Shown piece by piece: positions 36,225 through 47,900 of a stretch of DNA of 64,000 nt. Each line of letters opens with the position of its first letter. The first letter of the stretch is position 1. Below the pieces are notes generated by a model that ran no database searches, had not been told where the DNA came from, and saw only the letters and a list, made by a program, of their open reading frames with translations. The DNA is from Lutjanus erythropterus (taxonomy: Eukaryota; Chordata; Actinopteri; Lutjaniformes; Lutjanidae): positions 3,608,837-3,672,836 of the forward strand of contig CM034600.1 in assembly GCA_020091685.1 (NCBI GenBank), in the 5' to 3' direction. A program made the translations under genes and the position numbers.

Positions 36225-36545
36225 TTTGACAACCAGGAATACAGTACTGAGGTGATTGACAGTGGCTCCAACCAGGACTGTTTTTGTGCGTTGGAAGGTA
36301 TTTATTTCTGTATTTTGAAAGAGGCTTGTGTAAGGTTATAATGTGTTGAAATAAATTAACAAAATATTCAGTCTGTTTGGTGGCTGTTGCGACACATTCA
36401 GAACAAGTAGCTCACTTTGTGCCTCTAGAATATTTATTGTAATAACTATATTAAATATAAATGTGCAATGACTAATCAATTAATGGTACAAACTGTGGCC
36501 TACTAGTTGACAAGGAAAATCTTTAGTTGGGGGCAGCCCTAATTT
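36225..36545. repeat. Dispersed repeat A, copy 2
   Basis: This is a second, shorter copy of the repeat at 3490-3860, in the same orientation. It ends with gttgggggcagccctaat. Confidence 0.55.
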
Positions 36546-39500
36546 CTGCTATGCAAAGTTAGGTTTAGTTTTTCCAGAATTTCCTCTATCCTTTGCCTAA
36601 TTAATTATTGGATAGCTGTAAGTCCTCTGGTCGATAAAGAGTATTCAAATGAAACATTCTTGGAGAGAAGAATCAGATTTTGGTTGAACTGCTCACAGCC
36701 TTTAAACAACTTTAAAACGATAGAAGAAAATATAGGCACAAAAGGAAACTACCTTTCTACATTTGATTTAACGTCGATTATAAGCTATGTTACTTTATAT
36801 TTCATCTAGCTTTCATTGTGTGTTTTCATCATTTTAAAGCTGATCAGTCAATAAAACCAAGCCTTTAAGCTTCTCATGTCTGCTATCTGTGTGCTGTTGT
36901 TTGTTTCTTTCAACCCTGTTTGTTCACAGCCAAAGTTCTGTGGTGACCACTGCCTGAAGCAGTCACTGCTCTTTAGATCTGAGGGGGAGTTTGCGGGCTC
37001 TGAGGGGACCAAGAGGGTCATATAGTAGCTCCTTTCATTCATGGTTTAAGCCTAAATAAACACACCAACACTTCCACTGTAAAATACATGCCATAATCCG
37101 TGAGCAAACATTCTTTAGAAGCTTTTAGACTTGAGTTGAGTCAGTACTTCAAGTCAATGGGTAGAAATGTGTAAATACGTAACTGAGAGCAACACAAAAG
37201 CAGGTTTGGAATCTTTCACTTGAGGCCACGCCGTCTCTCATACAAAGTTCACTCAAGGCGAGAATTTCACCTTCACTTCAATCAATCATTCCTCATCTCT
37301 GACTCACTGGAACAGCATGGCCTCACATACTGACCCTCTGACCCACTCCACCAAAGCCTGGTTAATGACTGTGAGGAATCAAAGAGACTATGTGCTGTCT
37401 GCTGCCAAGGAAGAGTAAATATTTGCTTTCAGCCTCACCTTGACTTCCTTGATACAGCATGTGGACATTTTCAGAAAAGGGAAACTTCTTACTTATGACA
37501 CACACAGCAACACAGGAGGATACACAGGAGTCAAAGTGAGTCCCAACAGACCACAAAGTGTGTGTGACAAAAGGCTTAAGGGTTGAAATATGTACTGGAA
37601 CATGATGACTATGCTTGCATTAAAGTAAAACAGTTGCAATCGGTGAGCCAAGGGACTGATAAGTGATACAAAAGTAAGCATGTGATGTGGCTGGACAGTG
37701 CTGTACATCCTGTAACATGAGTCAGCGTTTTACTGTAGCGTTTAAGTATTTCTTAGTAAAAAAGGCAGCCTGACCACTGCTGAGCCCTTCCTGTGAAATA
37801 CTTGAGAACAATGTGAGGAATGTGGGTGTAGAGAACAAACTACGCCTTGTGATGGTGACTGACACCTGTAAAACAGTTATGTCCAGACATGTTCTCATTC
37901 TGTGGGCCATTAAATATATGATGAAGCAATGTGTATTGATTATGTGGTAGTGCCAAAGGGATGCAGAGGAAAGCTCCTTCAAATGCTGTTCATCATTACT
38001 TGTTCATGAACTTGGTGTATTATACTGCAGAGTGTAATGATATAGCATACTGACAGGAATATACCGATAAATGTTTAATGATAAATATTTAACTGAAGCT
38101 TCAATTAGACAGAATATTGTCAATTTGCTCAAATACATCTTGACACAGAATCACCTTGGAGAATCTGGTCAATTTTCAAAATAAAAGACCCCATTCAGAC
38201 TGATCATAAAAACAGACAAAAAAGAAAATATTTAACTTCATAGCTGACTGACCCACACTAGAAGCACAAAAAGCAAGGAAAGAGGACGAAATCAAGAGAA
38301 ATCAACATAATTGACCCTTTGCTAAGCACCGCCCTCCTTAGTTACTGTTGGTAAGTCTGCCAAACTTTCCATTCTCACACTGCATTTATGCAGTTTATAG
38401 TGATAACAGTGGCAGATATAACATCGAAATTGGGAGTAATTATTGAAACATGAGGTCTTTGATTCCTTAGAGAAGTAAACAAAAGCAGTTTCTAATTTCA
38501 AGCTGACGACGGTGAATTCTGTCGGCTAAAATAATAACTCAAGCAGATTTTATAGTAGCTGGCTGATGTAAGCTGCTGACTCCTTGACTTGGCTGACATG
38601 TTAACATCTGACACGTTTTAAAACAAGAACCCTGTGAAAGTGTAAATGTAAAGTTACCTGACAGCTGCGTACATGGTATAATGTAAATACTAAGAGACTG
38701 AGGCTAAAGTTAGCTTACATCTCAGCAAACATTGGTCGGATGGTGAAATATGGCAGGTATATCTACATGATGACAGAAATACACTCATTAACGTGGGAAA
38801 AGGAAGTGCAGGGACTAGGTTAGTGCAGCGGACTTGTAGACAGACCCCTAAGCCATCGTCGTCAACCCACTTTGATTCTGCACAAACCCACATCCTTCTC
38901 CTCAAGTCCGCACAGAACAAATGCAGATGCATCTAACAAGTTTGGCTGGAGGTAAAGTTAATGCAGCTAGTAAGCTGGTCTTAGTTAGCCAGACATGCTA
39001 ATGTTTGCAGCTTACCTTAGAGCAGATGAAGACAGAGTTTAATCCATTTCCATCACATATTCTCTCGTGTTTCATGTTTTTGAGAGACTAAAGAAAAGAT
39101 GTCACTGTCTGAAACGCAGAGTGTGCCCACCACATCAACATGTAGAGAAATGGAAAGCTTGATAGCTCTAGTCATGGTTGCTAAGCTATGACTGGACAGT
39201 TGCTGTTGGAGGGCTTAGCGAAGGGTCAATTAGGCGGGCGAAATGCTCCGCTGCAGAAATGCTTCTGAAATGCTGCTAGTGGGACATGCAGCTGTGAGAA
39301 GACCGGTTCAAAACTGTGGCATGGATGTGCCATGCCCAGTGGAATCAATTGGTTAGCTCAACTTTCCTGGTTTCACAGAGCTGATGCTGGAGTTGAAGAT
39401 GGAAACAGAGTGTAACAAGTTGACAGGTACAGGGTTTTAATCATGGCCAAATATTCCATGTAGGTGGCCCCCTGTGGCCTTCGCCTTTGCCAACATAGTG

Positions 39501-40071
39501 TAGTTCCACAAAAATACTGATTCCTTTGAACCTTTTCCTTCAAAATTCTGAGAACGCAGTGACCAGTACTTATCAGAGGCTAGCTACCAATATGTCGGGG
39601 TTATTGAAGTATGGGTTTAATAAGCCAAATCTAACTGCTGCCAGTGTTTAGCTGCTAATGCGATCCCTACAGGGGAACCAGAGACACAGAAGGTGAACTG
39701 TGAAAAACAAGAATGGAGGAAGGAGTTTAAGTTGCCAGAAACTGACACAACTAAGGATGTAATTGCAGTTTCCTTCACTAACCAAGAAGTCCAGCTCATT
39801 TTTCATCAGGAACAATGCCTTTAGAAAACAACACCTCACAATTCATGGTTTAAGTGGACAACAGACAGAAAGTCGGCGTTAAGTTGCCTTCTCTGGGTAG
39901 CTTTGACAGACGTTTATATTTGGGCCACCAAAACTTTATTTTGGCCACCAAATTTTGGTGCTTTGTGGCCCATGGGGCCAGTGCTTAAAAATATAAGAGT
40001 CTATCAATAAATTCTGATATCAGGCAACAGCTCAACAGTAAATGTTTACAGTTACTGTATGCAAGACCAAA

Positions 40072-40343
40072 ACTAGAGCTACAACGATAAATCGATGATT
40101 AAGCAATACAAAAAATTACATTTTTTTGGTTTCTTTACTCCTCTCTGACTTTAAACTGAATATATTTGGGTTGTGGAAAAAACAAGACATCTGAGGATGT
40201 CATCTTGGACTTTGGGAAACACTGATCAACATTTTTCACCATTTTCTGACATTTTACAGGCAAACAGCTATTAACTGATTAATCAAGAAAATAATCAATA
40301 GATAAATCAACTATGAAAAAACTGTTAGTTGCAGCCCTAACCA
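40072..40343. mobile_element. AATCG-type MITE, copy 1
   Basis: The ends are agagctacaacgat and gttagttgcagccct (inverted). The interior has aaacaagacatctgaggatg, gggaaacactgatcaaca and ttttctgacattttacaggc. This family is very frequent in teleosts. Confidence 0.8.
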
Positions 40344-41679
40344 AGACTCTTCTATAGAAGGTATAAGTTAAAACAGCCTGTAACAGAATCTCCGCAAATG
40401 TGTCCATTACTGGTAGCAGAAGCAGAGTTTGGGGTGGCAGTTACAGATTTTATTGCAGCAGCCAGACTCATTTTATGTAATTGGAAATGCTCACACAGAC
40501 CAGAGGGTAGATAGTGGCTTGGAGAATAAGGCTGGTGATACTTGATATTTTTGTTATTGTCAACAAATCACATGTAGAGATCAGAGCCAACAATGTGTTG
40601 ATCTGTGGTGATCACAGTTGTCTCCCATCTCCCCATTGTTTACTACTAACTACAGTATGGAAATCTTTCAAAACAGGCTACACATATATACCTTCATGTT
40701 TTTAAAAGGTTACAAAAATGCTAACAAAGCTGGGCACTGTAGTTTTTTTGCAGACATTACTCAAACAGAGGAAAATAGTGCATTTGTTGGGCCTTTTTTC
40801 AGCAGCAGGACAAATATAACCCCATTTAGGCCCTAACAAAAAATCTTGGTTGTGTATAAATAAACATTTCTAACAATTAGTTAACAGGCCATCTTATTAT
40901 TTTCATTTCCTCTCATCAGGAAAAATATAGGAGGGTGTTTAAGCCTGCTTCATAAAAGACATTTTTGCAGAATTAACTGGCTGTCGTTTTTTCCTCTCAT
41001 CTGTAAAAGAACATACACATTTTAAATCTTATATTTGCAGAATTCTTTCTGTAGGCTTTTATTTATTTGTTGACCCAAATAAAATATCCTGTGACCCACC
41101 TATGGGTCCCGACCCAGTCTTTGGGAATGAAGCAGTAGGACGCTATTTCTGGGACAGACTTGAAATAAACTACAGGGTGTGTGTTTCTAATAATGAAGGA
41201 ACAGGTTCACTGTGAGGACACTGTCTGCACGTCATAACATTATTTAAAATCTACTCAGATGGTTTATATTTAAACTCAGAACAATAGTGCCTGCAGCTAT
41301 CTAGTGTAGCTCCTCCACCTTTGCCCTCTGCATTACCAGTTCCTCTCTGCCTATAAACTTCATTTCTTTATGTGGGAATCTGAAAATATATCTTCCCAGT
41401 AGTTTCAATGTAGACTTACCAGAATATCTGAGGGGGCCCTGGTTTATTTCTTTACCAGCATTACCAGTCAGCTCACTGTGCACATGTCAAGGCAGCACTG
41501 TTGGTTTGATATGCTCAATCTCCTTTAGTCCCACCTGGCAGGTAAACCCCATCTTTATCTGCTCTCTCCCATTCCCTTTCACACGGTCACGCCTTTATTT
41601 CTTTCTCTCTGCTCCGTTCCCCAAGGAAATCAGGTGCTAGGCAGCGGCCTGCAGAGCGCTTTCAGGCCTTGTCTCTGTT

Positions 41680-41696
41680 TTTTTTTTTTTTTTTAC
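41680..41696. repeat. Poly(T) run
   Basis: A run of T follows gtctctg. There is no adjoining LINE or SINE sequence that I can recognise. Confidence 0.8.
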
Positions 41697-42109
41697 TGCT
41701 TTTCTGTGCCTTTAACTTTGCCTTTCTTCGTTAGCCAGAGAGAAAAAAAGGATGAGGGAAGGATTAGCTCATGAAAGCAAAAGGTTGGATATAAGAGAGA
41801 GAAAGGGAGAGAAATAGTGAAGGGGCACAGGGAAGGAGATTCTGCAGTTGGTTGCCACGGCTACCAGAAAGCAGCTGATTAGCGTGTGTGATGTGTGTGT
41901 GCGTGTGTGTATGTGTGCGAGTGTGTCTGGGCCTGTAGGTCCATCCTGTGGCTGATAAATGGCCCAATGCTACATGTGGAGAAAGGAGCATTTTAACGAT
42001 CATTAGCAGCAGCTTCCCATTCATCAGCTCGGACTTGTCTGTTGCTCCGGTGTTGCACCATAACAAGCTGCAACACTCAAATCCCCTGATTGTGAAACCC
42101 CCTGACCAT

Positions 42110-42130
42110 GACACACACACACACACACGC

Positions 42131-42175
<45 letters not shown>
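42110..42175. repeat. (AC)n microsatellite
   Basis: About 32 AC units with two interruptions (acgc) near the left. A looser (TG)n stretch lies at 41886-41930. Confidence 0.97.
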
Positions 42176-42176
<1 letters not shown>

Positions 42177-42639
42177 GCGTGCGCCAGACGTTGGCTGACA
42201 CCTCACATCCTTTTCCTTTTATGCAAAACGGGGCTGGTGATTAACAGAAATTCAATAACCAGGGGACAGTCCAGTCTGAAATAGCATATTACATTAATAC
42301 TAGTAATTCCATGTGAAATCATGGTGGCAAGATGACTACAGATAGTACCAGGCTGTGTGATCAGCACATACAGGAATATATGTTTATTTCCTCAAGTATC
42401 TCAGACATTTACGATGCCCAAACCATCACAAACATTTTTTAAAGTATTTATAAATCCTTAAAGGTGAAATCTGTAATCTATTTACTATAATAAATCATAA
42501 AATGACAATGATATCCCATCAGAGATTAAGGAGACATGTTACAATGAAATACTTGCTTCTCTGACATCAATGCTATAGCTGCGGAGTACCTCTTTGAAAT
42601 TTCTATTCTGGGCCAGAATAACTGTTATTGCTGCCCATT

Positions 42640-43100
42640 TCACATTAATTAGACTTCATATTAATGCCGAATGATCGCCGAATGAGTAAGCGTCTGTTCA
42701 TGACTTGTAGGAAATCATTAATAATCTTGTAGAAGGCGTAGAGGTTTATAATGGTTAAAATGAGCAAAATGTTAATGGAGTTTGGCAGGCAGTGAGACAG
42801 GAAGTCACTAATATCAAAGTCCAGAGTGTGTTATTTCAGAGCAGTGGGCTTTTGTTTTCACAGACAATTCGAAAGACAACTGACAGTTATAAACAGCTTA
42901 TCAATTTATAGTGTAGGACTTGTCATCACTTGTTATTGTCAATTTATGATTTTGCATGTATCCTGCGCTCCTGCGGAGCTCCTGCAGCCTGCACAGCTTC
43001 CCTGATTATGGAGGAGGGGGTGGGGGGAAACAACTCTCTTCAAACATAGATCATATAATGAGAAGGATTTCAACCTATGTAATATACAGTCTATGGCACC
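42640..43100 (-). repeat. Dispersed repeat B, copy 4
   Basis: It contains gagcaaaatgttaatggagt, ttggcaggcagtgagacagg, gacagttataaacagctta, gctcctgcggagctcctgca and ctatgtaatatacagtctat, in the order of copy 1 and reverse to copies 2 and 3. Confidence 0.8.
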
Positions 43101-43850
43101 GACTCCCTTTTGATGTTTATGCCACTGGGTTAGCATTAAATTTTAAAGTTCAGCTGTGCATGTAAGCACAAGCATCGATACCACAGATGAACAGGTTTTG
43201 TTTATAAAGGTCAGAGTCCCTCTGTCTCTGTGTGCAACATCTGATCTAGACAGCTCGCTTTCAACAGACAAGAACCGCTTTCTAGCAACCCACAGAGCAT
43301 ATGATGTTCAGGCCACACCGGCCACAAGCGACGGCATGAAACTGGTTGCAGAGATGGTGTCTGTGACAAAACTGTGCTGACGTTCGAGAGGAAGCGGAAG
43401 GTCTCGTTCACATGCAGAGAAAAATCCAGGGTTCATGTGGCTCGCTGGAGAGTGCTCTACTGTGACAGAAAGCGAACAAAAGCTCTTCCCTTTCGACACA
43501 CATATGCACTCTCACACATAAGGGTTGCTTTGAGTGTCTATGCGTGCAACACTCCCTCTGAATAGCAATGACTGGGCAAAAACAATCTCGATCAACCAGC
43601 TTTGAACCAGTCCCATCTAGAATGAGAGGACAAATGAGAACAAGAGGACAAGCGGTCACGCTCAGTGGGGAGCCAGGAAATAGGCAAACAAATAAATCAG
43701 TTGCTAATGGCTGAATTTTTCTCTGATGAGAGAGAAATGTGGGTATGGTTAGGTGTGCTTAGCTTTTCAAAAACATTTGATTCTGCTTTTTTATTCTGTC
43801 TCTTAGCCTTGAACTGATAAGCCGAATCAACAACCAAGCAGGTTTGCTGT

Positions 43851-44144
43851 AGAGCTGCAATGATTATCAATCGATTATTAAATTAATTGCCTACTATTCT
43901 GATAACTGAATAATCAGTTTTAATAAAATTTTAAAGAAAAAAGGCAAAATTCTCTGATTTCAGCTTTTAAAAAGTGAACGCTTTAGTTTCTTCTCCTCTC
44001 TGACAGAAAGGAGACATTTGACAACATCGCCTTGAGGTTTTGGAGACACTAATCAATATTTTTCACCATTTTCTGACATTTTATAGGCAAACAGCTATTG
44101 ATCGATTAAACAACTATGAAAATAATTGTTAGTTGCAGCCCTAG
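43851..44144. mobile_element. AATCG-type MITE, copy 2
   Basis: Near full length: tagagctgcaatgattatca at the left and attgttagttgcagcccta at the right. The interior has tctgatttcagcttttaaaa and ccattttctgacattttata. Confidence 0.85.
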
Positions 44145-44164
44145 TTTCTTCATATTAGAATCAG

Positions 44165-44590
44165 GGATCAACAATAAGGCTTGGCCTGGAAAGGTAAAAT
44201 GCCATGTCGGGCAAATAAATCTGGTTAATTCACTTGATTGACCAGGCAAGTTGTAAAAAGAATTAAACTATTAAAACACTTTTTTCATAGAAAATGGTAA
44301 AAAATTTTGTTTGCAGCCTCTCAAATATGGAGATTTCCTGCATTTCTTTGCTATAATAATATTAAACTGAATATCTTTGGGTTTAGAATAACAAAATAAG
44401 ACATTTAAAGACATCACTTTGGACTTTATAGATGTTTCAGTCCTAGATTAAACATGACAATTAACCTTGGTCTTTCTGGTTATTTGATAACCACTAAAAA
44501 ATCTGTGCAGGGGGCAAGTAAAAATAGACTTTGGGCAAGTAGATTTCTGACTGGACAAGTAAAAGAAAAACGTTAACGCTGAACCCTGCC
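44165..44590. repeat. Dispersed repeat J, most complete copy
   Basis: Starts caacaataaggcttgg and contains aaatgccatgtcgggca, tctcaaatatggagatttcc and tagattaaacatgacaatta, ending with gcaagtaaaaat and caagtag words. Other copies: 54570-54777 and 57598-58440. Confidence 0.75.
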
Positions 44591-45344
44591 TAAGATCAAA
44601 TATATTTGGGATTCAACTCAGAACCAAAAACCTGTAGTATGAGTTAATTAGTGACGGCCGGAAAGGAATGTAAAAAAAAAAAAGGGAGAGTCTGTTTCTC
44701 CTCCAGATTAAATCTGATGGCAGACAACTTTCTATTTCCACACTGTGGAGAGGGCTCTAACTGAAGATGAGAAGACACAGGCTCTTAATACACTTACAAA
44801 TGTCATGTGTCCAGGCTGTAGCTGAGCAACACTTCCTGCCAGTTGCGACACTTGGATGTGTACATGTGAACGCTGCATGGCCTTGTGTGCGCGCACACAC
44901 ACACACGCCCTCTGCACAGAGTACAACATGGAACAGAACACATCTTGTGTTTTTGTTTATGAGGTAAAGTCACTGTTGCATCTGTGTGACTGATGAAATG
45001 TTATTTACAAGCCGACACGGGGAGGTGTCACGATGTTCTGGCTAATGAAACAAGATGATGTCACTGAAGATGAGAGCGCAGGCAATGTGATGTGTGCTGT
45101 GACCTCTGCCTCACACCATGACAAAGAGTCTGTAGGTTGATGACAGGATTAGAAATGACTCAGCAAGATCAAACAAAACAGCAGATTAACTTCCAAGATT
45201 CAGGTACACTACCCAAGGAAACAGAGTACAGACACACAGTGAAAACACATACTGATGACATACTGTACTTGAGATGATAAATCCAATTACATCACCCACA
45301 TTTTAGCAACATAATTCATACTGAAGACCTTTCTAGAGAATAAT

Positions 45345-46060
45345 GTGATATAAGCCTTACATAAGTATTTGGACTCTTTGCTCTGGCATTTCACATTGAG
45401 CTCAAGTGCATCCTGTTTGCTTTGATTATCTTTGAGATATCTTAAGAATAGGGTTGGGCTTTCATGTGAAATGTGTCCACCGGTAGAGCTTTTGCAATAC
45501 CTGGAGCTATTCTCATGTGATCTTGCACAATTAGCCTATCATGTATTCTTATGCATCCAGGTAACACAGGTCGGGCAGCAGGACTGCTTATTAGGAGAGC
45601 AGGAGAGTGACACTGTAAACACAAAGCAGGAGGAATCCTCACCAGGCTGGTATTTAATTGCGCCTGGTAGCAAGCAACACTTGAAATCATTGTTCTCATC
45701 TGGAAACTGAAACCTTCCATGTCAACAAGGCTGCTGTGAAAAAGGTCTATTCACAGCTCTCGTCAGACTAAAACCAGGGTCAGACCTTCAAGAAACTCTA
45801 AGAAACTCAAAAGTAGAAAGCTGTTTCTGAAGTCTGAATGTTTGCAGGAGGAGTAGTCCATCATTGTGAAACAGATGACGTGACCGCTGGGACTCTTCAC
45901 AAAGCTGCACGTCCTGCCAAACTCAAAAAAGTACCATGGTCAGGGTAGTGACCACTGTGACAGATCTTCAGAACCTGTCACCTATAGGCCTTTATGATAG
46001 AGCGGCTGGACAGACTCCACACCTTGGTACAGAGTCTGGAGCCGCAACTATTAAATTCTC
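45345..46060 (+). pseudogene. Decayed Tc1/mariner element, left part
   Basis: The order of segments follows a Tc1-type element of fish: an end with taagtatttggactctttgc, then ttcacattgagctcaagtgc, and later transposase-region words ccatggtcagggtagtgacc and aggcctttatgatagagcgg. Deletions and stops leave no usable frame. Family knowledge is from teleost Tc1 elements in general; the exact subfamily is not determined. Confidence 0.75.
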
Positions 46061-46409
46061 TATTTTCCTTGGAGCAGCCATTCCCACACTGAAGAATACT
46101 ACAACCCAATTTGAAATCTGAAAATATTCAACAGCCTACCCAAAACTTTAACTCTGATAAACACACCAGACTAACTGTACCAATGATGAGATCTAAGGTA
46201 TGTTCTGGTGTTAATGTAACAGGTCACTAAATGTAGTGTAACACATGTTAAACTTGGTCAGACAAATGAGGAATAACGCATAATTTATATACCATGCCTT
46301 TGTTTATTAGTATTGATTACTTTTTAAAAAAAATATCCTAAATATTTTGTGGTAATTTCAAACTTAAAAAAAACAGAAGCTTAAAAAAATGTTTTTATTC
46401 GATTTTCAT

Positions 46410-46530
46410 TAGAGATGCACCGATTGCAATTTTCTTAGCCAATTCCGATTTCCAATTTTTGTAAGGGTCTGACCTGTCGATTCCGATTTTGGCCGATTCT
46501 GATTTCGATTTTCAGTCTAAGAAACTGTAA
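46410..46530. mobile_element. Fragment of a gattccgatt-type hAT MITE
   Basis: Begins agagatgcaccgattgcaat and contains ccgattttggccgattctga. It lies between the two halves of the Tc1-like element. Confidence 0.6.
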
Positions 46531-46671
46531 TTGACAGCATTCACAAACATTTTTGCAACTTTTCTTGTAAAAATTAAATTAGATGTTCATAATAAGATAC
46601 TGACTATTAAATATTCATTAAATACTATTGAAATTTTCTCCAAAAGGTTACGGCCAGGGCTTATAATAGTT

Positions 46672-47340
46672 CAGTGTTTCCTCTACATTCATTTAGGAGT
46701 GGCGGCCCACTACTCCTAAATCCTAGCCGCCACTCCTTCAAATTTCTTTTCTTTTTTTTTTTTTATTGTTGACGCAAATACACCACCGCCGCATCTCTCC
46801 ACCTTCAAAACAGACTCCTGTCGGATACTTGCGAGCACTAAGGTAAACTGCAGATAACTATCTTGCTCAGTATGGAAATATACTTGCGTGTGCTCATTTG
46901 CATGATGCTAGCGTTGTTTGGGGGGCGCGGTCGTCAAGCACGTCAAGCACCTAGGCGACAGGGCAGAGTCAGAGGAGCGAATTCCCGAATTACAAATAAA
47001 CAATAAAGCAGCGAATTACCGGCCGGAGAAGAGGTAGACGTAAGTTATTAGCTTGAGATAACTCGACATAGATTTTACAAGTTAAACAGACGTTCACAAT
47101 ATGTTGATGACCAGCTAACGTTACGTAACTTATCGGTAGTTTAAGTTAATTTGGCCCAGTGCCAACTCAGTGTCGCTAACGTGAGTAAACTAATTGATAG
47201 TATTAGGCTAACGTTAATATCTACACACCATAATGTAACAACTGACTGCATTTTTCAGATGAGTTTATTGAAATATTTCTCTAAGAAGAGAAATGGAACA
47301 CCTGCCCCCGCTGCTGAAAAAAATCCTAGAGGAAACACTG
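46672..47340. mobile_element. hAT-like deletion derivative with 14-bp perfect ends and 5-bp duplication
   Basis: Ends are cagtgtttcctcta and tagaggaaacactg, an exact 14-bp inverted pair. Both sides are flanked by tagtt (46667-46671 and 47341-47345). Near the right end an acceptor-like tttttcag precedes an ATG at 47259 that opens a frame beginning MSLLKYFSKKR, which looks like the start of a hAT transposase cut short by the element end. Confidence 0.85.
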
Positions 47341-47645
47341 TAGTTTTATATTAAGATTATGAATCAGCTGAATGTGATCTCACGAGATTTCGTGGGACAC
47401 GATTTCACGTGATTGCCTGTGGAAGCAGATGTAACCAAACCGGAGACAGACGCGGTGCAACAGTTTGCTGCGGTAAAACTTAGCCGTGAGAAAAACGGAT
47501 GCAGAAGCTAAATGAGTCTGGATGAGAAAATGTTTGAGGAGACGCATCAATATAGGTTGTTTATTCTTCAGCCAGATGTTCTTAAAAAGATAACCTAAAA
47601 ATCTTAATATTATAACCACTATAAACCATTTTCACATAACTCTTT

Positions 47646-47712
47646 GTCAGAGCCACAGGAAGCCACTGGAGAGGGGCAAAAGAGCCCAGCACTGCGGGTT
47701 GCAGACCCCTGC
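47646..47712 (-). mobile_element. End fragment of the gaggctgcaacct element
   Basis: It contains gccactggagaggggcaaaa and ggttgcagacccctgcc, the reverse complement of the left end at 16903. It sits directly before the resumption of the Tc1-like element. Confidence 0.6.
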
Positions 47713-47714
47713 CT

Positions 47715-47900
47715 GCACACTTGGCGTTCCCCAAAAGCCACTTCTTGGACTCTGAGAGCACAAGGACAGATTATCTGGTCTCATGACTCAGACCTGAACA
47801 GTTTGGCCTAAACTCCAAAGCTATGTCTGGCAAAATCCATGTCTTGCTCACCACTTGGTGAATACCATCTGTAACGCGAAGCATGGTGCTTCTACGAGGC
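47715..47900 (+). pseudogene. Decayed Tc1/mariner element, right part
   Basis: The transposase-region sequence resumes here: cttggcgttccccaaaagcc, ttatctggtctcatga, gtttggcctaaactccaaag and gcgaagcatggtgcttc follow the order expected after the left part. The element end was not found. Confidence 0.75.

Noticed and set aside
41764..42244. ORFs of 98 and 145 codons on opposite strands
   Set aside because: They run through (AC)n and (TG)n tracts and show no family features.
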